Below, piece by piece: positions 56,058 through 64,000 of a stretch of DNA of 64,000 nt (position 1 is its first letter; each line of letters starts with the position of its first letter). Source of the stretch: Dictyophora rubrovolvata. Taxonomy: Eukaryota > Basidiomycota > Agaricomycetes > Phallales > Phallaceae. A program made the position numbers and the translations under genes. Under the pieces are notes generated by a model that saw nothing but the letters and a program-made list of their open reading frames with translations, was not told the origin of the DNA and made no database searches. Where the stretch lies: positions 310,001 to 374,000 of the forward strand of contig CP114117.1 in assembly GCA_029959195.1 (NCBI GenBank), given 5' to 3'.

Positions 56058-59000
56058 ATGACAACCCACAATCACAGCGAACGAACTCCCCTCTTGACTG
56101 CCAGCAATGGCCAACAATCCGTCTCGTCGCAACCGGCACCAAACTTGAGCAACAACCCTCAGCCTAAACCTCAGTTGGGCCCTCTAGAAATATCTGCGTC
56201 GAATAGACGTGCTATTTTAGCCGGCATTTGGCTTTCCACCTTTCTTTCTGTACGTCCAGCAGTGAAGCGCGAGTGACGACGATGTGGGCGCATTACTGAC
56301 GACATACTCTTCTCACGCAGTCCTTGAATAGTAAGCCCCGCGTTTGGTCATGCATTCTCCCCACTTTAGAGTTTGACCAAATCTTTGTTTTTCACTGAAA
56401 GCTACTCTTGTTGCGACGTGTCAGTAAAGTTAACCTTTATCCACGTCTCGAAGCTGACCAGACAATATCAGTGGTATCGTCCATCTCATCGGAATTTCAA
56501 GCGTCAAATCAGGCGAGCTGGTTGGGCACATCGTGCGACTTTTCTCTTCATGCTTGTGTGTGGCGTACTATTCTCTGATGCATCCATATCTAGCTACCTC
56601 CTCGCGACATGTACTTTCACGCCACTTTACGGACGTCTTTCCAATGTTTTAGGACGGCGAGGTGCAAACCAAACTGCCGTCTTTTTTGCTGGTGTAGGCA
56701 CCCTGTTTTGTGGTCTCTCAGGGAGTCTTCCAATGTTGATCGCCGCTCGATTCGTATGACGTTTCCATTTCCTCCACTTTTTCCCTTTTTGGCTCAATGC
56801 CTTTTTTAAGCTCAGCGGAGTGGGTGGTGGTGGAATATTTACAACGGCGACTGTCATTACAAGCGACATGTACAGTCTCCGTGACAGAAGTATCGCTCAG
56901 GGCATTTCCAACATTTTCAACGGGGTAGGTTTTCGAGGGTCGTTTTCCTTATTAGGACGAAACCGTCCTTTTTTTACCTAACTAAAACCTGTTTTGTTTC
57001 ATAAACAGGCCGGAATGGGTCTTGGTGGTCCTCTTGGCGGTTTTATTAGTGACAGGTTTGAGGAACTTCCTTTTCTTCTCACAACGTACATTATTAATTC
57101 ACTGTCTCGAATGTCTAGGTTTGGCTGGCGATGGGCTTTCCTTATACAAATACCGCTTTTTGTTGTTTCCTTCCTCTTGACTGGATATAACCTACGTTAT
57201 GTCACACCGGTTAGTACTCGACAATGACACACAAGGTCTTCCGACGGAGTAACATCATCATTTTCTAGGGAAGAAGCAAAAGTACGAAAGAAGTTCTTAA
57301 GCGAATTGATTACGGCGGAAGTCTCACCCTTTTCCTTTCCGTATGTACCTTTTTCGCCGGCCCTTTACCACTCAACAGGATCATCGCCGTCTTTCTCTCT
57401 TCCAATACACTGATGTTTAATTATTCCAGATGGGTTCTCTTCTCTTCTTTCTGAGTTACAAGTACAACGACGAATTGCCATTTACGTCACCCAGTGTCAT
57501 AACGTCTATCATTATTGCTATTGTAACATTTGTTTTGTTTGTCGTTGTCGAACTCTTCGTCGCTCCGGAACCCGTTCTGGCCCCGTTTTTACTCAAGATG
57601 CGCGTACCTGTGTTAATTGGGATGAGTAACCTTTTGGTAAATATCTAAAGTTTTTATCTCACTTTCGTTGACTTATTGAATTTTTCAGGTGTCAATGTGT
57701 AATTTTGCGGTCATGTATTTCTTCCCGATGTATTTTGAAACTGTTATGTTAACGACTGCGTCGGAGGCTGGTATGGCTTTGCTATGGAGCTCCTCTGTTT
57801 GTTTACTGATATACTCTCAGGGACCCATCTTCTTCCAAATAGTGTGGCCATGTCCTGTGGGTCTCTATTTGCTGGGTATGCATATTCTCAAAGATGGAAG
57901 TTACGAATTTTGTGATCTCACCTGTAATGTAATAGATATATCATGTCAGCTACGGGACGTTACAAACTTCTCGATTCGATATTCGGAATCGGACCATTCT
58001 TAGCCACGGTAAGGAACAGTCAATCATTGTATTTTGATTCCATTCAACTTACCGAGTCTAGATGCTCATGTCTCGACTGGATGAGAATTCTGGGGTTTTT
58101 GCGCAGTGGTTCAGTATTGTACGTTAATATTTATTTATTTTTGGGGAAGTTGCTGTTCTTTGGTGTTCATTTTGAGTTTCTTTACTAGATCCCTCTAGGT
58201 TTTGGAAATGCAGTCGTGTTACAAACGACGTTGATCGCTCTTCTGGTCAATGTTGAACGTGAGTCTATGATCATGAATCATATTCGCGTGATTTACATGG
58301 GTGACATTAAGACTCGGCTATGGCTGTTGCCACGGGATTTGGTCAGCTCTGGAGGGGTATAGGTAATAAGTTTTTGCGATCTTTGAATAATCCCGGGTTG
58401 TTAACTGTCTGGGGTTTTTAGGACAGGTGTGGGGTGTAGCATTTGCATCGGCGATATTTCAGTCTTTGCTCGATTATGAACTGCAACAAAGGATCACCGG
58501 ACCTGGTTCGCACGACGTACGTTCAGTTTACTAATCTCAGCTTTTAATAACATTTTGAGGATGGTTAGATTATACGACGACTTCGACACTCCTCCAAGCT
58601 TGTCATTTCTCTTCCGCCCGAATTCCAACCCCATGCCCGGGAAGCGTATGGAATTGCCCTAAGAAAGGTATTCAAATATGCTGCTGTCTCGACGCTGATG
58701 GCCTTTGTTGTTCGATTGGCCGTAAGTATTGTTTCCCGTTCAAGACAGACTTGTTTGAATCTAAATGGACCCCGTCTTTAGATCCCGGAACGATCGTTAG
58801 ATGATCAGGCAACGTCGGAAAACAAGGTAGAGCCGCAAAATGAGAACAGGCAGGATCAAGATGTCGAGGCGCGAGGAAATGGGACTCATGAAATCGTCGA
58901 GTCGCCTGTAGACGCGAATGAAGCTGAATTTGACTCTCAACGAGGCGGACCTTCAAGCCTGAGGGATGAAATACCACGTCCCATACCATCGCGGGGTCGT

Positions 59001-59243
59001 TCCACGTGGTCTCACTCACATTCAGGCTCCCGTCCGTTACCGGAGTCATTTGTGGACCAGGGTCCGGCCGCAGGAGGAGCGGGAACAGCGGGATTAGATC
59101 CACAAGCTTATTCCTTTTCTTCGAGGCATTCGTCGTTCTCGAAACGATCCCGTACACTTTCGCGTCGTCTTTCGTTTTATGAGTCTATAGATGGTGGAAT
59201 GGATCTTGAGGATGATGAGATTTCGGGGTCGGCTAGGAGATGA
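56058..59243 (+). CDS. MFS transporter, DHA2/vacuolar basic amino acid type
   Basis: A polar N-terminus (MTTHNHSERTPLLTASNG) is followed by membrane helices split over many small exons. Family text: SLNTTLVATLVSSISSEFQA, SNQASWLGTSYLLATCTFTP, LYGRLSNVLGRRGANQTAVF, GVGGGGIFTTATVITSDMYS, GISNIFNGAGMGLGGPLGGF then ISDRFGWRWAFLIQIP (motif C and the following helix), VVELFVAPEPVLAPFLL, YIMSATGRYKLLD, ATGFGQLWRGIGQVWGVAFA. This fits 14-helix DHA2 proton antiporters, closest in wording to Fnx1/Vba-type vacuolar transporters. The tail from about 58780 is a long Ser/Glu/Arg-rich cytosolic extension (RSTWSHSHSGS, SSFSKRSRTLSRRLSFYES). It may export products of the neighbouring oxidases or be a housekeeping vacuolar carrier; sequence alone does not decide. 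Confidence 0.85.
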
Positions 59244-60503
59244 TTGAATGATTGACGAGGATGAGAATGGTGATCGACGAGCGCCGAGGTCTGAGGGTGA
59301 TAATGGATTTTTTTTTACACAGCTCGGGGACCGGGGCGATTGCCAGTTTTCCTTACGGTTACGGCCGTTGGATCATCATTGTGGGGTGTTGGTGATCTCG
59401 CACACAGAAAACTCCGGGTTCTCTTTTCACCATCCTTGAGGTGACACAAACTTCCTTTTGTGTGTGTGTGTGTTTTTCAGTTATTAGCTATCGTGATTTC
59501 CAAAGAAATGGCATTGAAGAGGGAATTTCATTTTTTTATATATATACATAGCATAGCAATGCATATAGCAAGCAACAATTACGAACTTTATTCATGTTAC
59601 ATAGCTGAGCAGCTCGTTCGAGACCTATATACCAAAGAGTCAAAAGAGATTAAATCCGCATCTATTTTCAAATGTGTTTTATGTACATATGTTCAGGGAC
59701 GGCGGACGCTCACGTAATGTCACATTTGTCGTATGTCACGCTGCTTCTCCTGCCTCGTGCCAACTTCATGTTCTGAAGATCATAACTAATTTGTTTTTAC
59801 ATTGGAAACCTCATTGTTTCCTCCTTTTGGGGTCCCCACTCATTTGCATCAAGCACGTGAACAAGTCTTGCTTTGTGAATTGCTGAAGATGAAACAAAGT
59901 TTACCCGCTGCTTCCTGAAACGTCTTGTACAAAAACGTTATTTTAAGAGCATGTTCGGATTAAATGGCATCCAACGGTATGTATATTGGCTTGCTGCTTT
60001 GTGCCAGCCCAATATATTAATTCTATAGGATACACCGCCATACACCCTAAATTTGGCCTTCACATGTAGGAATAACTACCGACTCTTATCGTTCTCTTTC
60101 CCGCTTAAACCACTTCGTTATGAGGACTTAGGCCACCCGCTGCATGATCCGGCACAAGAGATTGTATGCCGACTCGGAAACGCCACTTCTTATCTGAATA
60201 ACGAGAATGAGTCTGACAATGTTTTTTTTTCTGGAAAAGAAGCATCGTCGGGGGCTAGAAAAACAGTCTTGTTTGCATTTCGGGCTGAAGGGTATCGTTT
60301 GGCACATTCTGGCAATTCAGTTATAACACCGAGAGCCTGGCACCTGCCGCTTCGTTGTTTCTTCACTTTTGCATTCAAATGCAAGCTGTTTTGTTTTACT
60401 TAGAAAAGTCACCGTGACGCCACAGCCTCGCAGCCTCGTTATAGGTTTTACTAATAGCTGCTAAACCCCACCCACAAGTTTCTCCCTGTACTTGCGACTT
60501 ACG
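59244..60503. other. Intergenic region with a short GT microsatellite
   Basis: A TG repeat at about 59459-59474. The open stretches on both strands near 60053-60403 show no motif. No RNA gene recognised. Confidence 0.35.
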
Positions 60504-63500
60504 ATGACATCGTAAGTGTATCATTTAATTCGAGCAGTCGGGTCGGACTAAATCTTTATTACAGGCTTGATTCGTATTTAATAACTATCTCTGGTACTAT
60601 AACAGTTCCACATTGAAGATTACACCCATTTATAATCGTGTATTTTGCAGATATCAAACTGTCCAATCACCAGACTATTTTTCCAAAGGCGTTTTATACT
60701 TTTAGGATCGAGATCACCGATGGCAACAAAAAGCTCTTCAAGTCTGCTGAAGGTACATCTCGCAAAGGTAAAGTCTCCTGGAAAGAGCAGATCACTCTCA
60801 GGTAATGCTACGAAATTCCAGGCTTTTTGTAAAACCTTGACTGAACCGTCTATTTAAACAATAATAGTGATATTAGTCCCGAGTCCACCATCGCCTTCAA
60901 AGTTTTCAAAAAAATGATTGGCCGATTGAAGCCTATAGGGGAGTGTTCAAACACTGTGTCTTATTTTCTGGATATCCAAAGATCATTCGGTATATTTTCA
61001 ACTCATGCTAGAGTTTATCGTGATTTTGATACAACATATAGATGTTTGCAAACTCGACTTGGGCAAAGCAAGCCAGCTAAGTTTCACTATCGAAGAATCT
61101 CGTTTACAGAAAGTCGTCGAAAACGCAATTGAAAGGATTGAGAATATCGATCTGAATGAAAGGGATACCTGGTCCACTTTCTTCAGCTATTTTCAGCTCG
61201 TGAAGAGTGTCATAGATCCTGTTTCCGAGGTTTGTGCTGCGATGATTGTTACTATCGTATAAACTGTCGTGAACGTTCTCAGTTTAATCCTTATTTTCAA
61301 CAAGTTTGGAGCATTCTGTCCCTTGTGCCGGGAGTAAGAGCCTCTTCTTACTCTCTTACCCTACTACAACTTGAATGCGTAGCCTAACACCTTTTTAGAT
61401 CATACAAACACACATCAGTCGGAATAGCAACATCAATAAACTAGTTCAACGCATGGTGGATGTCTATAAATTCATAATTGATGCGAACCGATTACCTATT
61501 CTTACAACCACTCAAAGCCAAAACATGAAACTTCTGATTCAACAAACTCTGGAATGTGCCTATTTCATCAAAGAATATGTCGAGAAAAATATCAGTGCGT
61601 TTTTTTATGTCAATATATTAATTTAGGCCGTATAATGACTGCTAGGTTTCGTTAGTGGAGAAAATCTGGGAAGGGCCAATCGTCGATAACAAAATTCAAG
61701 AATTCAGAGAAAAGTTCAACCAGATTTTCGATGCCATACGAAATTCTTCCATCCTCGAAACGAATATCTTCACACTTCGTGTTTCCCAATCCGTTGGAGA
61801 AATCAGTTAGTTTTCCTATCAAATCCCATCCCGTATTTTGTTTCTGATTTTAATCAGAGGATTCGAGTCTTCTCGGAGAAATGCCATATGCGTCGAACGC
61901 TGGATTTGCTGCTGGGAAAAGATGCTTACCCGGAACTCGTCAAAAGCTGATCAGCGAGATATTGGAATGGGTTAATAACTACGTGGATACGCCCCAACGC
62001 TACTTCGTTCTGAATGGACAGGCAGGAATGGGTAAATCATCGGTTGCCCATACTATCGCCGAAATTTTTCGAACACAAAATCGACTTGGTTCATTATTCT
62101 GCTTCAGTCGAAACGATAAAGGAAGACTCGATTTCTTGTTCAGCACTATCTCCCGCGATTTGGCAGACAGCGATGTGTCATGGCAGAAAAGTCTGATACA
62201 AGTTATCAGAGAGACTGCCATTAGGAAATCTCTTGATCCTACAACGCAATTTAATGAGTTGATTATCAAGCCTTCGAAAGATGCAAGAACAATTGGGCCG
62301 GTGGTTATTATCATAGATGCTTTGGACGAAAGTGGAGACCGAACCGAACGCAAAGTCCTTCTTGACTTACTTTTCGAACGAGGTGCGGAACTTCCGGGAA
62401 ATTATCGCTTCATAATAACGTCTCGTCCGGAACCTGACATCGAGGAGCGGTACCAACTTCCTACTGTTTTTTGTAAACATATGGCACACGTCAATCCCGA
62501 TGATACCCTAAATGATATTCGACAGTTTATATCTCATAAACTCTCTCCTATGGCGAAAATTTTGGACGAAGAACTGAAATCGGATTGGCGTTTATCGTTG
62601 GCAGAGAAAGCACAGGGTCTTTTTCAATGGGCCAACCTTGCGTGTCTTTATATAAATCCGGCAGTCAAGATCGGACTTGCCCAACGATTGCGGACTGTGG
62701 GTTCCAAATCGACATCTTCAATACAAGAACTTTACCACCAAATCCTTGATACCTTGCCAGAGTTTCAGATTGAGGGCTTTTTCGTTATGTTCCAGACTGT
62801 TGTCGGGGCACTAGTCGTTTCGCGAAAGCCACTTACAATTTTGGCCTTGCAAGTTCTTTTCGGACCCGATATTGAGGCCGCCACAGTCAGTGATGTACTA
62901 CTACCATTCCATTCCTTGTTCATTGGTGCTGATGAACCCGCGACCCAAATCCGACCACTGCATACCTCACTTTTCGACTTTTTCATGGATGCCGAACAAA
63001 GGCCCGGAACTCCAAATCGGTTTTACATCGATACGTCAGACCAAAGTCTTTTTACTCGTGCATGTCTGCGGCTAATGAACAGAACGCTCCGGTTCAACAT
63101 GTGCGAACTGGCAACCTCACACCTACGCAATCGAGATGTACCAAGCTATGATCTTCGAGTGGCGAAATTCGTTCCGTTGCATTTGTCATATGCATGCTGT
63201 TTCTGGGCAGATCACCTCAAATACTCGAGCTTTAACCCAGATCTTCTGAAAGAGATTCGTCACTTGATGCATGCCAATCTATTATATTTCTTTGAAGCTC
63301 TTAGTCTCTTGGGGAAGGTTGACCATGGTCGTGAGGGGATGCAGATCTTAAAGGATCAGGTTAAAGTACGTGTTTTTTTCATATTATTGATTAACATTCG
63401 CTGAGTGAGATTCATAGGACGAGGACAGTGAATTGGCTGATCAGGCAGCCGATGCGTCGCTCTTTGTATCTGAGTTCGGAGATATGATGACGGAGAGTAC

Positions 63501-64000
63501 TCCGCACCTCTATCTTTCCGCCCTCCCATGCACCCCGAATCAATCGTTTATATCCAAACAATTTACTTCTCAGTACCCCCAGCTTCTCAACTTCGATATC
63601 GGAACCCAAGATGGGGACTGGGACAACTTTGGTAGAGGCGGCGACAATACGAACAAGATAGAGTTGCGTGAAATTTGGTTGAAGAGCCAGCACCTTCTTT
63701 TGTTAGTTTCCATCCTTGGTGGGGTGGGTAACTACTTTCAGATCTTGGATATTACCAAAAAGCATAGGCTGAGAGTTAGGATTGGCGAATCGCATGCTGG
63801 TGTCCGCGCGGTTTCCCCTGAAGATAATCACTGGTCTTTAGCTTACGTCGGTTCCGGTGGTCTTTGTCTCTGGGGCATCGATTCTAAAGAAGAGTTTGTC
63901 TTGGATAAATCAGGCCATAATATCACTAAGCTTACATTTTCTACCACTGGAAATCGTCTTATGGGCAGCGATTCAAGAGGAAACATCAAGATATGGGATG
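60504..64000 (+). CDS. C2-NACHT-WD40 STAND protein (NLR-like), runs off the window
   Basis: A tiny first coding exon (60504-60511) and a 29-nt second exon (60565-60593) join in frame to MTSLDSYLITISDIKLSNHQ, then a C2-like domain (AFYTFRIEITDGNKKLFKSA, GKVSWKEQITLSDI). A helical region follows (VENAIERIENIDLNERDTW; LVQRMVDVYKFIIDANRLP). NACHT from about 61900: Walker A NGQAGMGKSSVAHTIAEIF, Walker B VVIIIDALDESG, sensor YRFIITSRPEPDIEE, then a winged-helix-like part with RPLHTSLFDFFMD. WD40 repeats begin near 63680 (YFQILDITKKHRLRV, WSLAYVGSGGLCLWG, GNRLMGSDSRGNIKIWD) and continue past the end. Such proteins act as intracellular sensors in self/non-self recognition and programmed cell death in fungi. 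No lesion seen in the part present. Confidence 0.88.

Overview
The window looks like nuclear DNA of a mushroom-forming basidiomycete (Agaricomycetes). Protein genes are cut by many introns of about 45-65 nt. The gene families are typical of that group: a tandem cytochrome P450 family, a C2-NACHT-WD40 STAND receptor, a probable DUF6698 gene, F-box/leucine-rich proteins, Plavaka transposase and a Tad-like LINE. Family names come from motif recognition by eye; no database was searched.

Layout. 1-5.1 kb: the end of a long terminal repeat (LTR) lies inside a Plavaka transposase gene, followed by a DUF6698-like gene and a convergent gene with acidic repeats. 6.9-8.8 kb: a multi-exon aspartic-protease gene that has lost its second catalytic aspartate. 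10.5-17.7 kb: a P450 relic and two intact P450 genes. 18.6-20.3 kb: an F-box gene. 21.3-32.5 kb: a mobile-element block, with a decayed LINE of about 6 kb carrying two nested LTR insertions, two solo LTRs of a second family and one of a third. 33.2-37.4 kb: a 26-bp minisatellite, a broken aminoglycoside-phosphotransferase-like gene, an unusually GC-rich broken gene and a P450 relic. 37.9-42.1 kb: two conserved genes, a PL14-type polysaccharide lyase and translation factor eIF2A, divergently transcribed. 43.5-49.7 kb: the second half of the P450 array (one pseudogene, one intact gene, one relic split by a solo LTR). 49.9-55.0 kb: two tandem flavin monooxygenases. 56.1-59.2 kb: an MFS transporter. 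60.5 kb to the end: an NLR-like STAND gene that runs off the window.

How they may work together. P450s, flavin monooxygenases and an MFS exporter side by side resemble an oxidative, detoxification or secondary-metabolism neighbourhood, but no backbone synthase is visible. The four full-length P450 copies share a promoter layout (CCAATGA, then a GCTTTCGAAGC-like palindrome, then AATAAATACCC-like TATA region), which suggests common regulation. The most unusual gene-level observation is a 6-nt internal exon that both flavin monooxygenase genes appear to need to restore a conserved motif.
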